NCBI GenBank assembly: GCA_965112735.1
Contig: OZ218951.1
Span: 4,464,001-4,528,000, forward strand
Length of the DNA stretch: 64,000 nt
Direction of reading: 5' to 3'
DNA from: Phaeosaccion multiseriatum
Lineage: Eukaryota; Ochrophyta, other classes
Part shown: positions 21,755 through 51,864 of the stretch, piece after piece
Position numbering within the stretch: position 1 is the stretch's first letter
Layout of the letters: every line of letters starts with the position of its first letter
Made by a program: the position numbers and the translations under genes
The notes under the pieces: generated by a model
The model's input: only the letters and a program-made list of their open reading frames with translations
Database searches by the model: none
Told to the model about the DNA's origin: nothing

Positions 21755-23466
21755 CGAGTAGCTGCCGGTCTGCGCTGAGGCAGAACTGATAGCAAGTGAG
21801 TACGGCCATGACCCTGTCTGCCTTGTCCACGAGCTGGCTGGGGCTGCCGAATGAAGGGCTCCCAACAAGTTTCAAGTGGTGCCGTACAAACCCTGCCACT
21901 CGCTCCGACAGGAAGGGTGTGCCCTTTGCGGCCACCTCTTCATCTCCCTCTTCTTCTTCTTCTTCATCTTCTTCTTCTTCTTCTCCTCCTCCTCCTCCTC
22001 CTCCTCCTCCTCCTCCTCCTCCTCCTCCTCCTCCTCCTCCTCCTTCGTTTTCTTCTTCTGGACTCACTCGCACTACTGTTGCTGCATCACCAACGCCTGC
22101 TGGTGCTCCTCTTCCTGCTGCAGCAGCAGCAGCTGCTGCTGCTGAGCGATACTCGAGCACGGCCGCGCCGACTTGGCGTCGGAAGCAATCAAGCAGCACA
22201 CCTTGGGCATTGGCAAAGGGACATTTGCTCAGGAGGACCTCCAGCAGAGAAAAGCGAGGCAACGGTGCTACCCGAGAAATCACCTCCACAAGCACTGTAT
22301 GCCCCATGTTCCGGACCGTCGGGTCAGAGCAGCTGACTATCACATTGATGAGTAGCTGCAAGTCGCCCTCCCCCTCCTTCCTCTCTCTCCTGCTCGTCCA
22401 GATCCACGCACTATTGCCGTCTTCTCTTCTCCTCCCCCCCCCCACCCCTTCCCTCCTCCTCCTCTTCCTCCCCAGCTGCGATGGCACCCTCTGCAGCCCA
22501 GACGCCACCGCCAGACGGGCCATTGCCACCGCCCGCTGAGCATGCACCATGCTGCCAGCGCCCTCCGATGCGTGCTTGAGGAGCACACGCACTTGCGGCC
22601 ACAACAAACCCCAACGAAACGCCATTGAGTATACCAGCGGCAAGCAGGTAGTGGTGGTGGTGGTGGTGCTGGTGGTGGTGCCCGTGGTCGCCTGTTCCGT
22701 TCTCACCTCGGCCCCTACCCCACCTAACTTATCCACCGTCGTGCCACCACAGTCTCCACCGTCGGAGAGAGCGGTAACGAGCGCGAAAGTGGCGATTGCG
22801 AGCTCGCTCCAAGGGAGCGGCCCACGCACCGAGAGGGCGCCCAGAGAGAGTGCACCAGCGTCCTCACTCTCAGTGTCATCCCTTTCTTCTTCTTCGCCGG
22901 TTCGAGAAGAAGCGGCAGCAGCAGCACCTCTGTTGCGCAGAGACTGACGCAAGAGATAGGAGTACTGCACGCCGCTGTCCCTCAGCAACACACGGCACAC
23001 TTGCATCAGCGGAGTCGGCGGAGGCGCAAACAGCAAAGAAGAAGGAGGACGACTCTCGGCCCGAACCTGGCCCTGCCCCTGACCCTGACCCTGACCCTGA
23101 CCCTGACCGCCGCTCGAGGTAGTGTCGCGTCGTCCTCCCTCGTCTTCCCAGTGCTTGGCAAGCGCGAGGAGGAGCTCCAAGCAATACCCTACACAGAGCT
23201 GCTGTACTTGAGCCAGTTTGCCCTCAAGTTTCACGCGTTCTTCTTCTGCGTCCTGCTCCTCTCCCCCCCCCACTACTTCTTGCGCCATTGCCTCCTCCCC
23301 CTTTTTCACGCAGCGGAAAAGGCCTCTCGCCAGTTGCAAGGCCTCAGAGATGACATCTGAAAGAGCCCCCTCGTCGCAGGGGAGCGGCCCGGTCTCGTCC
23401 TCTTCCTCGTCACTACTGCTGTCATCCTCGTCACTACGGCTTTCTTCTTCGTCCTCTTCCTCGTCA

Positions 23467-23501
<35 letters not shown>

Positions 23502-24221
23502 ACTGCTACCGCCCTCATCCTCTCGGTAATGTGCTTTGATTATGCGGCGTATCCTGGTCAGCAGCAGAGAGAGGGTCGAGTCCAGAAAGGCAGGGAGGCG
23601 GGCGAGCGGCAGGCGGGCTAAGGCGACCCCTTCTGCACGCAGGACGACGGAGAGCTGCCGTGCTTGGCGGCAGCAATGCGGGAGACAGGATAGTACCATA
23701 AGATGTACCTCCCGCGGGTTGCAGAGCTCCGCTATCCCTCCAAGTAGCTCTCGGCACAGGGCCTCCTCCTCGCCTCCCTGCACTGCCGTCGACAGGCAGT
23801 GCAGCAGAGGCACGAAGATCTCCATGCAGAGGGCGGATAGTAGAGACAGGCCGGCGGCCGAGCCAACAGCAGTAGTGGTTGTGGTGGACGAGCCTCCTCC
23901 TCCTCGTCCTCTGCCGCCGCCACTGCTACTCTCCTGCTTCCCGCGCGGGAGCAGGGATTTTTGGAGCTGCCTCAAAAGGTCCAGTTTCTCTGTGCTTTCT
24001 TTCCCCCCGACCGTGACCATTGTTTTGTCGCTCCCACAGTCTCCCGGGCCGCTACCTTGCAAAACTGCGGTAAGGGCCAGGGCGAGCTGCTTTTCCACAT
24101 CTTCCACAGCCGCCTCCTCTTCCTCAGACCGCGCCAGCCGATTCTCTGGTGGCTCGGAGTGGAGATGAAGTGCGTCTGTAAAGAGAGCCCGCCACGGCGC
24201 ATCCTCAGACGGTAATGCCAT
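21039..24221 (-). CDS. Glomulin / ALF4-like protein with very long low-complexity inserts (tentative)
   Basis: Single open frame of 1060 aa from an ATG at 24221. Ordered islands are helical and HEAT-like: L-M-V-L-S-C-L-P-H-C-C-R-Q-A-R-Q-L, S-D-P-T-V-R-N-M-G-H-T-V-L-V-E-V-I-S-R-V, K-C-P-F-A-N-A-Q-G-V-L-L-D-C-F, then A-D-R-V-M-A-V-L-T-C-Y-Q-F-C-L-S, and a final helix L-M-E-D-S-I-R-H-V-V-G-I-I-D-S-L. The C-P-(F/Y) helix followed by a D-x-(V/I)-x-A-x-L-x-x-Y/L segment and a terminal V-x-x-I-I-D helix recalls the glomulin/ALF4 family (a regulator of RBX1-cullin ligases in animals and plants). Between the islands are poly-Ser, poly-Gly/Glu and acidic runs from trinucleotide repeats. No introns are needed, though low-complexity parts could hide some. 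The family call rests on a few motifs only. Confidence 0.45.
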
Positions 24222-24455
24222 AATTTATGCTAAACGCTACTGTAAACGATTGGGTTGGATTTATCTCCGCGCGTTGAGCATTTTTTCGGTATCACAGATG
24301 TGTGTGGTCCTGAGCCCCTGCCCTCGATACGATTTAATTTTCTCTCTCGGTCACAGCGCAGCCTTAGCAGCAGCAGCAGCAACTCCACGCAATTAGCAGT
24401 GGTAGAAGAAGGGACGAAGTAGTAGAAGAATATAAGAAGAGAGGACGGTGGGAGA
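24222..24455. promoter_or_regulatory. Divergent promoter interval
   Basis: 234 bp between opposed start codons at 24221 (minus) and 24456 (plus), moderately AT-rich near the left gene. Inferred from position only. Confidence 0.35.
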
Positions 24456-25099
24456 ATGGGTCGAAAGACGGTCGCCTCGCCCGTGGAGGCAGAGACACTG
24501 CCAAGTCGGCTGAAGGAGGCAGTTGTGCGTCAAGGGGTTGCCGCTCTAGTGCAGCATATCAAGGGGGAGGAAGGAAAGGCCGCCAAGGCGAATCTGCTGG
24601 AGGACGACGGGCACCCTGTACAGGTGAGGGATCCCCTTTATTCTAGTTACGCCCATCTCCCTCCTCTGCTCCCTCCGTCAGCCCTCCCATATCAATGTGT
24701 GCCCCGCTCTCTCGCATTGTCTCTCCTTTGTTATTCTTTTGGGCGCCTCAGCTCCCTCGCCCTCCTCCTCTCTCGCCCTTGGTTGACCCACCCTCACCCC
24801 TCCCCATCCCCTGCGCAGATCCAACTAACCTTGCGCAAGACGCCCGAACACATCAGCATGAACCCCAAAAAGCTAAAGATGCCGCACTCTATGCGAAGCA
24901 ACGCAACGGGTGGGTGCGACATGTGTCTCTTTGTGAAGGACAAGGACAAGGACGCCATCGAGGAGGTGCTCCACACGACGCCTGTAGAGGGCCTCACCAC
25001 GGTGAGTAGTGTAGCGGTGGAGCAGAGCTAAGTACCCCTACCTCAATGACTGCACATCACCCCTATGTGTCCGTCTGTTTGTCCCTCTATTGCCCTAAA

Positions 25100-25145
<46 letters not shown>

Positions 25146-26326
25146 GGTGCTACTACTGCTGCCGGTGCTACCGCTACTGCTGGCTCTCCTCCCCACCATT
25201 CGACGCAGATCTTGACGCTAACGCAACTCAGAACCGAGTACAAGGCTTTCAAGGTGAGGTATAGGGAGGGCCGAGGATACCTGCACCGTGCTGGACCATT
25301 TCCTTCGCGACTGACCATTTCCTTCGCGGCTGTCCCCGACATTTAAGTACTGCTTGCTCTTACTGCGCCACCTTGTGCCACACCTTGCCAGCGCTACTGG
25401 TGACCGCTTGAGCTTAACAGTCTTGGCCTCCCCTCGCCTCTCCCCTCCTTCGCTCCCTCCCTCCTCATCTCCCTCCCTCCCTCCCTCCCTCCCTCTTTGA
25501 TACCCCCTGCCCAATGCACTTGGCCCCTCCAGGATCGAAGGGAGCTCCGTTCTGAGCACGACTTGTTCCTGTGTGACGACTCTATCATTCCTATGATGTC
25601 CAAGGTGGGGGGGGGGGTGGAGATTGCTGTGTAATGTCAGAACAAGGTGGATGCCCCCCCATTTCTATCCATCGATCACGCCTCTCTCACTCCTCTCTCT
25701 CCTCTCTCTCTCTCTCCCCTCTCTCTTATCTTTTTCATCTCTCTGTTCATCTTGTCTCTCTCCCTCCCTCTATCTCCCCCTACACGCCTCTTCTCCCCTC
25801 TCCCCCTCTCTCTCTTCAGACCCTGGGCAAAACCTTCATCTCCGCTAACCGTCGTCCAGTCAAGGTCAACACCAAGAAGCTCAAAAGGTGAGTGCAATAC
25901 GCACACACAGTACCGTAACCTTTCCTTTCTACTTTCCTACCTCCTGCCCCCGCCCCCCCCACACCCACCCACTCGTGTGCTGTCGACGTGCTCTAGACGA
26001 GTTGGGTGCATCATCCACGCTCCTTGCACGCTCTGACCATCTACTGCCATCTGCTGCTGCGCGGTGCTGTGCTGTGCTGCTCCCGTCTCGCTCTCCTCTC
26101 CCGATCCCTCCTCCTCTCCCTCTCTCCCTCTCTCCCTCTATATATGTACTCATATCTCTCTCGCCTTCTATCTACCAACACTACAGTCTGCCCCAGCAGA
26201 TAGCCGCTGCCCGGGACGGCACGAGCCTGACCATGGCCCGTGGCAACTGCTGGGCTGTGAGGGTAGGCAACAGCGCCATGTCTGTTGACAGCATCACACA
26301 GGTGGGTGTGCGTGAGCGTGAGCGTG

Positions 26327-26385
<59 letters not shown>

Positions 26386-28228
26386 ATTCGTGTGTGTGTT
26401 TTGTGTATGTATGTGTGTGTGTGGGTGTATACTTGCGTGTGCGTATGTGTCCTGTACTCGGAGAGGATAGTCCCTAGCGATGGCGAAGGTGCATGGCTTT
26501 ACTCAACGGTTGTCTTATCGACATCACTCAACGCTCGAGACTTACCGACATTACTCAACGCTCGAGAGAGAGGCGAGAGAGAGGAAGAGTCTCCCGCTAC
26601 GTTCTGTGAGCCGCTACCCGCATTCTCACTGGCCTCCTTTCAATCTCTCTATCTCGTTCTCCCCCTTCTGTCTCTCTTCTCCCTCCCTCCCTCTCTCCTT
26701 CTCTCTCCCTCTCTGCAGAACATCTTGTCTGCGGTACCCCAAGCTGTGGACCGGGTACCCAACAAGTGGAAGAACATTCAGGGGGTGCATCTGCAGGTGA
26801 GCACAGCAGCGGTGGGGGGGGGTGGGATGGCTGGGAGAGAGAGGGAGAGGGAGAAGGCGCACGAGAGGGGAGGGAGAGTAAAAGAGAGGGGCAGAGAGAG
26901 AAGAGGGGATAGAGGCAGAGTAGAGAGAGAGAACGGGGGGGGGAGGGGAAGAGAGGGAGGCAGGTGGAGGGGCAGAGAGAGGGAGGCAGGGAGAAAGGCA
27001 GAGGGAGGGAGAAGGGAATGAAGCGTCTCCGGCTGCAAGAGCGTGCGCTTGAATCGCTCGTGACGTGAGTGCCATACTAAGCTCCTCTCTCCCTTCCTCC
27101 CTCCCTCTCTCCTCTCCCTCCCCGCCTCTCTCTCTCCACCCCCGCCTCTACCTCTCCTTCTCCCTCTTGCTACCCTCCGTCCTCCTTCATCTCCTTCCCC
27201 CCTTCCTGTTCCTCCCCTCCGCCGTCTCCCGTTCCCTCTAGGCGCACCAAAGCGTGGCCCTCCCTCTCTACACGGCCGTTGTGGAGAACATTCGGCAAAA
27301 GACGGAGGGCGAGGAGGCACATGAGGAGTTAGTGAAGCAGCAGCAAAGAGACGCCAGGGAGAAGAAGGTGAGTGAATGAGTGAGTGAGGGAGGGAGGGAG
27401 GGAGGGAGGGAGGGAGTGGGTGAGTGAGTGAGTGAGTGGGTGAGTGAGGCCATAGTGTGGAGCTGTGGGTGTGGTTGATTGTCTGCGATCATACGGGACC
27501 GGGGCCTGTGCCCCCCAGGGACAGTCGCAGGAGCAATAGCAACAGTAGCAGTAGCAGAACGAGTAGCAGCAGGAGTAGCAGAAGGATTAGCAGGAGTGGC
27601 AGGAGCAACAGCTTACTCCCTCCTCTCTTTTCTTCGTCCTTTGTCCTCCTCTCCCCCGCCTACAATTTTCCATCGGAATACACAGGCGGCGGCGGCGTTG
27701 GAGGAAGGCATATCAGCCTCCAACCCCGGCAAGGGCAAGAAGCGCAAGATGAAGAATGATGACGTCAGGGAGCAACTCAAGGAGCTTGCAAAGAGGAGGA
27801 AGGGGACAAAGGGGGGAGTGGTGCGGGCCGGGGAAGCAGAGAGTTCTACCCCAAAGAAGAGTACTACAAAGAGTGTTACTACAGCTGCCAGCAAGAAGGT
27901 TGCCAAGACCCCTGCCAAAGAGGGCAGCAAAGGGGTCAAATCTGGAGTGAAGAAGGCGCAGACGCCATTAGCGGCGGCAGCAAAGGCCAAGGTGGGGGGT
28001 GGCGTGAGCGCAGCAAAGAGCGCAGTGAAGAAGGGGGGTCTAGTAAGCGGGAAGAAGGGTGTCAAGAGCGCGACGAAGAAAGTAGAGGAAGAAGAGGACG
28101 GGGAGGGGGAGGGGGCGACCATCAGCAAGCAGCCAACACCAAAGAAGAGTGCAAAGATAACGCCCGCAAAGAAGACTCCGGGGGGCGGGGGAAAGACTCC
28201 GAAAAAGACACGTACTGGGAGCAAGTAG
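24456..28228 (+). CDS. Ribosomal L1 domain protein (RSL1D1 / Utp30-Cic1 type), ribosome biogenesis
   Basis: Predicted 465 aa nucleolar protein. Nine exons: 24456-24623, 24819-25001, 25209-25253, 25533-25604, 25820-25887, 26187-26301, 26719-26796, 27242-27367 and 27686-28228, all in phase. The N-terminal 270 residues are an L1-like RNA-binding domain: I-Q-L-T-L-R-K-T-P, D-M-C-L-F-V-K-D, L-R-T-E-Y-K-A-F-K, H-D-L-F-L-C-D-D-S-I-I-P-M-M-S-K-T-L-G-K-T-F (a hallmark of RSL1D1-like proteins), G-N-S-A-M-S and V-P-N-K-W-K-N-I-Q-G-V-H-L. The last exon encodes a Lys/Thr/Ala-rich basic tail (K-K-R-K-M-K and repeated T-P-K-K) likely for nucleolar targeting. Family members act in pre-60S or small-subunit assembly; which one cannot be decided here. 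Confidence 0.88.
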
Positions 28229-28872
28229 GAGCGGCCGACAAAAGGGGTGTAGTGAGTGGTAGTGGTGGCGCGGTAGTAGCAGCAGCAGTGGTATCAGCTG
28301 CGGCCACCCGGGGGGGGTAGGGTTAAGATTGGGCGGACAAAAGGCCAGAGGGCGTTGGAGGGCTTTCTCTCTCTACGGGGCGACGGAGGAGAGACGGAAA
28401 GTTGAGAGAGCAGTCTCACGAGTCACACTGATGCGCCCCTCTTGTGTGGGGAGTCTATCTGAAGGGAAGGGCATCCGCCAAAGTTTCAGAGAGGTTCCCG
28501 AGCACCTCTGCTGGCGGAGAGGAGGAATAAGGGAAGCGTTGGAAGGCTCCGAGTCATTGCTTTCTTTTTATGATGTTTCATCGATTAATGAAATTGACGC
28601 TCCGAGCATACGATCGTGTCACACTTTCCTACAGCCTGCTTCTTTAGCGTACACTACACGAAGCCTCCTTGGAGTAGCTCTCGCCTTCTCCTGCCGACCC
28701 CACCGCCCCTCACGCTGACCTCATACTCCACAAGAGCACAAACCCCTCGCGCGCAACGCCGTCTCACTTGAATCTTACATAATCTTACATGTCTCATGAC
28801 AAGAGTCCCTTCCTTCTCGTCCTCGCCAGCTTGCCAGTCTCCCTTCCAAGCAGGTGAGAGGTGCCCCTTTCA
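28229..28872. other. Convergent intergenic region; no gene recognised
   Basis: Contains GTA/GCA-type short repeats just after the stop at 28228, then unique sequence. A 129-codon open frame exists (28329-28718) but has no family signature or splice context. Confidence 0.45.
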
Positions 28873-30623
28873 TCATGCCATCTCCTCCGCCACCTCCTGC
28901 AGCACCTCAGGGCTGACCTCTCTCTGGGACACCTTCAGCCTCCCTTCCTTGCCAAAGAGAAGGTCAGTGCCCCGCATCAGGTCCAACGCGCTTTGTGACG
29001 CAAAGTGCTGTCTGTCCGCGGCAAGGAGGAACTCAACAGATGCTTCATCGCAATCCCTTCGTGCCTGAGTCAGAGCCTTTGAGAGTGAGGCCCCTCCCGA
29101 GAGCAGCTCCAGCGCCGCCCCGCTGTGGCCCCCCTCTGCTGCATGAAGCAAAGGCGTTCCAAGAGTGTGTTTGCCCTCATCAGGATCAGCCCCCGCAGAC
29201 AGCAGCACACGGATTACTGCCGTGTGGTCCTTCCCAGCAGCCAGATACAAAGCTGTAGCCCCTCCTTTAGATCTCATATCGACGTCAACCCCCCCTGAGA
29301 TGAGCTCCTCCACGACGCGAGCATTGCCAAAAAGAGATGCAAAGTGTATCGCTCCAGCCCCAAACCCATCGCCACTGATCGCATTCACCTCTGCACCAGC
29401 CCTGAGCAGCTTTCGCACAATAATTCGGTGCCCATGGGCAGATGCTACCATCAACGCAGTGCTCCCCTCCTCACCATTACGCCTGTCAACGTCCGCGCCG
29501 GCTGTAATGAGCTGCTCCACTACACTACCTTGACCATTCTCGCTCGCCCTAAAGAGCGGAAACATTCCGGAGCTTGTTGCTAAGTTTGCATCTGCCCCGG
29601 AGGTGAGCAGCAGCTGTGTGACCCTGTGGTGTCCGATTCGAGCGGTCATCAACAAGGGGGTGTGACCGTCAACATCTGAGTGGTTGGGATCCGCGTCGGC
29701 CGATAGCAGCTGTTGCACCACTGCATGATGCCCTTCCTCGGAGGCCAAAAGCAAGGCCGTATCGCCTTCTGAGGTGGTCTTGTCGACGTCGGCTCCGGCT
29801 GAGAGCAGCTCCTGGACTACCCGGTCATGCCCGGCAAGTGAGGCTCGATGGAGAGCCGTGTACCCCCTTTTGCAGCCTTCCCAATCCACCTGCGCACCTG
29901 CCGACAGAAGCTGCTGCACCACTGCATGATGGCCCTTCGCTGATGACATGATCAAAGCAGTAACGCCATCACTGTCAGCCAAGTCCACGCTGGCACCGGT
30001 GGACAGCAGCTTGTGCACCACCACAACAGCCCCTGTAATAGATGCCTCCATAAGAGCCGTACGACTCGTGTCTCCTCGTGCATCCACATCCGCACCAGCA
30101 GAGAGAAGCTGTTGTACGATCGCCGCATTCCCACGAGCGCATGCAAGCACAAGCGGAGTACAGCCCCCCCAAGGGTGTCGAGTATTCGGCGATCCCCCCT
30201 CTTGCAGCAGAAGAGTAGTGATGTCTCCCCTCTGCTCTTCCATAGCTGAGTACAGGGCGATATTTCCTGCCTCATCGAGGGGCTCGTCCAAGCATGCCTT
30301 CCTCCCTCCGTTCCTAGCGATGAGGGCCCTCACGGCCTTTTGTACCTGCTGGACTCTCTGACCATCGGTGATGGCCTGCGACAGGCGAATAGCCTATACA
30401 AAGGGAAGGAAGGAAAACAGCAGGACGAAGGTGGGTCCGCGGTGTGGATCCGGTGTGAGTGGGGGCAGAACCGTTAAGAGGAGGAGAGGAGAGAGGGGGG
30501 GGAAGGGGGTGATGAAAGGGAGAAAGACCGAGAGCGCACCAAGGGGGGGAGGGAAGACCAAAGGCGGCATTCTGATGAAAGCAAAGAAATGTTCCTTACC
30601 TCGCTACTGACGGTTCTCTGCAT
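28873..30623 (-). CDS. Ankyrin-repeat protein
   Basis: Two exons, 30600-30623 (eight codons, M-Q-R-T-V-S-S-E) and 28873-30393, joined at GAG|GTAAGG...TATAG|GCT; 514 aa. After a short helical start (A-I-R-L-S-Q-A-I-T-D-G-Q) there are about twelve 33-residue ankyrin repeats with textbook motifs (T-P-L-V-L-A-C-A-R-G-N, G-H-H-A-V-V-Q-Q-L-L-S-A-G-A-x-V-D, G-x-T-A-L). No catalytic domain or membrane segment. The C-terminal tail (L-L-F-G-K-E-G-R-L...V-L-Q-E-V-A-E-E-M-A) is shared with the decayed copy at 8.1-8.7 kb, so this belongs to a duplicating family. Its function is unknown beyond protein binding. Confidence 0.9.
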
Positions 30624-30730
30624 GGCGTGAGCTTGTGTGATTATGGAAAAACACGAGAAAAAAAAAAGAGGGTTTTAAAAGTAAAACAGCCTCAGGAAAG
30701 CGGGGGGGGGGGAAGCTTCGTTGGGTAAAA
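30624..30730. promoter_or_regulatory. Divergent promoter interval, ankyrin gene and HAD gene
   Basis: Only 107 bp between opposed start codons. It contains an A-rich run, TTTTAAAA at about 30673-30680 and a G run. A shared promoter is inferred from spacing. Confidence 0.4.
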
Positions 30731-31393
30731 ATGGACGACAAGGCCTCTGGAGAGGGCAGGACGAAGAAACCCGTCGTGGCGATCGACATAGATGAGGTGC
30801 TGGGGAAATTCGTTGAGCAGCTCGTGATGTTCCACAACAGCGAGTACAGTAGCAAACTGACGCCCGAGTCTTTCGAGAACTACTCACGCTTTCACGAGGC
30901 CTTTAAAACCACGAAGGAGGAGGCGGATATACGGGTGCGGGAGTTCTTCAAGAGCGCATACTTCCTGGGGGAGGAGGGAGAGGGCATCCCTCCCATTAGC
31001 GGGGCGAAGGAGGTGCTCCAGGCGCACAGCCACCTGTTTGATTTCCACGTGGTCACGTCGAGGCAGCTGGCCATCGAGCCGGAGACAAGGAGCTGGCTCG
31101 ACCGCCACTACCCGGGCATATTCACAGAGGTGCACCTGGGCAACCACTACGCCACGACAGAAGAGCTGGAGGAGCGAAAGTCCCGCTCCAAGCCAGCCAT
31201 GTGTAGTGCCATTGACGCTGTTTTGCTGGTGGATGACTCGCCGCACTACGCCTTGGAGTGTGCGGCAGCGGGCTTGCACACGGTTCTCTTTGGGGAGTAC
31301 GCGTGGAACCGCCTGAGTAGCGCAGAGCTGCCTGCCCTCGTGACTCGGGCGCACTGCTGGGAAGAGGTGGCAAAGGTGCTCACCGCCTTGTGA
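30731..31393 (+). CDS. HAD-superfamily 5'(3')-nucleotidase-like protein
   Basis: Intronless, 220 aa. Motif I is V-V-A-I-D-I-D-E-V-L (residues 15-24), the nucleophile D and acid/base D of HAD phosphatases. Motif II is H-V-V-T-S-R near residue 104. A lysine-containing segment K-S-R-S-K-P-A-M is followed by motif IV, V-L-L-V-D-D-S-P. This arrangement, with a helical cap after motif I, resembles the NT5C/5' nucleotidase deoxy (cytosolic) family and uncharacterised plant and algal relatives that dephosphorylate nucleoside monophosphates; the true substrate is unknown. No targeting peptide is evident. It shares a short divergent promoter with the ankyrin gene. Confidence 0.82.
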   Translation: MDDKASGEGRTKKPVVAIDIDEVLGKFVEQLVMFHNSEYSSKLTPESFENYSRFHEAFKTTKEEADIRVREFFKSAYFLGEEGEGIPPISGAKEVLQAHSHLFDFHVVTSRQLAIEPETRSWLDRHYPGIFTEVHLGNHYATTEELEERKSRSKPAMCSAIDAVLLVDDSPHYALECAAAGLHTVLFGEYAWNRLSSAELPALVTRAHCWEEVAKVLTAL

Positions 31394-32163
31394 AGTATGG
31401 AGTGTGAAGGGTGACGTGTGCCCCGCACAGGGGAGCAGGCCGGTTGCGGTATCACCAACTGCCCAACTTCTACCGCCTCCTCCCTCCTCTGAAGCGCTGC
31501 ACTGTGGGGCAGGCTCAGAGAACCCCTGCCGTAGCCGAGGCCGAGGCGAGTCGTCGGCGCGACGGTAGAGCATCAGCGAGGGAAGGGCCCAGCACCGTGA
31601 AGGAATGAAGGAAGGAAGGAAGGAAGGAACACGTTCCTCTCTCCAGGAGAGTCCCCCGTCCCCCTGCCACTGCCACTCAAGGGCCGCCCTCCCAATGGGG
31701 GGGGTGCAAACCTCATTCGAGGCGCCCGGACCGCACAGGAGTAGGGCACCGTCTTGGTCAGGTCAGGCTGATGGAGGTGTTGGATCGCAGGCACTGGAGT
31801 GGAGATGGCATCAAAGGGTCGGGAGGGAGGGGCTTGTCCATCATCGTCCATAGGCGAAGGCCGCTATGGGATGCGATGCTGGAGGGGGTGTCCCTCTCCC
31901 ACTCGGGCAAGTCAAGTCAGTGATTGTAGCTGAGCCGCTCCACACCTGCCGTGTGGAAGATGCATGCTGCCATTGTGATTGTACATGAACAGGGGGCCAA
32001 GCAGCAGAGCATGAAAGCATGGACGCCTGCTGTTCGTCTCAAAGGAAAGTGGTCGAATGGCAGCAGCCGTCGTGCCAGTCCAGCCTTGAAGGGGGCGTAG
32101 GAGGGACTACCCGCGTGGGAGTCATGGTGAATACATACTCTGAACGATTTAGGTGGAAGGTAA
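31394..32163. other. Intergenic; nothing recognised
   Basis: Unique sequence with one GTATCACCAACTGC motif (31449-31462) and an AAGG run (31605-31630). No supported gene. Confidence 0.4.
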
Positions 32164-32448
32164 TCCAGAAGTCAAGAAGTACCAGGACAAGGAGACACGG
32201 AAGAAAATTCCCGCCTCCTCCTTATCCGTCCCACTACTGTCCGCAACTGCATTAGGGCCTTTGAAAACCCCCGGGAGGTGATGCTACCTGAAGAAAGGGA
32301 GGGAACTCCCAGAGATACAATCCTTACGGAGATGTATGGCTTTGTGCGCAGGGTGCATGATGAGGACCCTACTACCGTCTATCAAGATGAAGCACGGCGG
32401 GGAGGAGTTGAGTGCGGCTTCGCAGTCTCGCGCGCAATAATAGTTTGA
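32164..32448 (+). pseudogene. Open reading fragment without start, possible gene or mobile-element relic
   Basis: A 94-codon open frame bounded by stops reads like real protein: L-L-L-I-R-P-T-T-V-R-N-C-I-R-A-F-E-N-P-R, then T-P-R-D-T-I-L-T-E-M-Y-G-F-V-R-R-V-H-D-E-D-P in the following part, ending V-E-C-G-F-A-V-S-R-A-I-I-V-stop. There is no upstream start and no clear 3' splice site. I do not recognise the family; a decayed transposon gene or a terminal exon of a lost gene are both possible. Confidence 0.3.
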
Positions 32449-32687
32449 GTTTTAGTTTGAGAATCCCAGGCGTTTCTTTTTTGGAGGAACCCGATCGGAA
32501 CAAAAAATCAATAAAACCCCAACCCCCCCTTCCCCCTATTGGGACCGACACATGCCTCGGGCTGAGGAGGATGCACAGGCACGACTCAAGATGGGCGTGA
32601 AGTAGCGAGCAAGGAAGGAGGACGAGTGACAGCAAACAGCAGCAACCACACCAGCAGCAGCGGTAGCAGAAGGGGCAGCAGCGGCCC

Positions 32688-37929
<5,242 letters not shown>

Positions 37930-37953
<24 letters not shown>

Positions 37954-38724
37954 CAATGATGATGATGATGATGATGACAATGATGATGATGATGATGAGG
38001 AGGAGGAGGAGGAGGAAGATGAGGAGAAGGTGGAGGATGAGCTCCTTCTACGATTTAGTGGGGGGGGGGGGGGGGGTGGAAGGTTCATCAATCTTCACAA
38101 GCATAAGCCTACTGTAAGATTAGTTCAGTACAGTGCTCCACAAAGTGAAGGAAGCGACATTTTGATTATACTTTTTTAAATAAAGCTTTCAGTATAGAAC
38201 TTCTCTTGTTGGAGTGAGTGAGCACACCTTTCGCATGTGCGTGTGTGCGTGTGTGCGTGTGTGCGTGTGTGCGTGTGTGAAATTTTGGGTTCTAATCGGC
38301 CGAAATGGCGCCCTCACTCAAAGGAAGGCAATGGCTGTAAGGCAGAGGCCCCGGAGTGTGAATCTTCTCAACCCTCGTCCTGTACCACTACCACAGTACA
38401 CCGTAACATCATCACACCACAGCCCCCCTCCCACCTCCCCACCCCCAGATTTGTCTGCCCTCTCATGACGATCGGTGTCGGTGTGTACAGTCTGTAGCAG
38501 AGTGTGTACCACCAGTGTTCCCTTGGTCAAATCACTGCCACACACTCTGTACTGTGTCTCTTGTGCATATATATATATATGTATATATACGTATCCGACG
38601 TAGCCGATCCCTCGAACCCTCTGGCCTTAGAGCCTGATCCTCACACCCCAGCTCGTCATACCACAGACGCCCCACTCCCTCTATCCCATCAGCTGCCATC
38701 TCGCTGTCACGCCCGTCCTTCCCT
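37930..38724. other. Convergent intergenic region between AMT and the channel-Nudix gene
   Basis: Contains (GAT)n/(GAG)n repeats directly after the AMT stop (37927-38040), a GT-rich run (38237-38280) and a short (TA)n near 38567-38590. No gene recognised. Confidence 0.5.
38179..38184 (+). promoter_or_regulatory. Candidate polyadenylation signal AATAAA for the ammonium transporter
   Basis: AATAAA lies 250 bp after the AMT stop codon in an AT-rich patch. Assignment by position only. Confidence 0.4.
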
Positions 38725-51702
<12,978 letters not shown>

Positions 51703-51864
51703 CTTGCTCTGCTCATGACGAGTGCGTGCGTGCATGCGTGCGTGCGTGTCACGTGTCGTATGTAGAAGTGTTTAAGTGTATATAGGCAACGAGGTAGTGG
51801 AAGTGTAGGGTGGGTAGGGAGGAGGTGGGGCGGTAGGGGGGAGTCGGGGAGTGAAGGGCCAATG

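Noticed and set aside
28329-28718. 129-codon open frame in the convergent spacer
   Set aside because: There is no similarity to a known family by eye, no introns or neighbours to support it, and codon content looks random.
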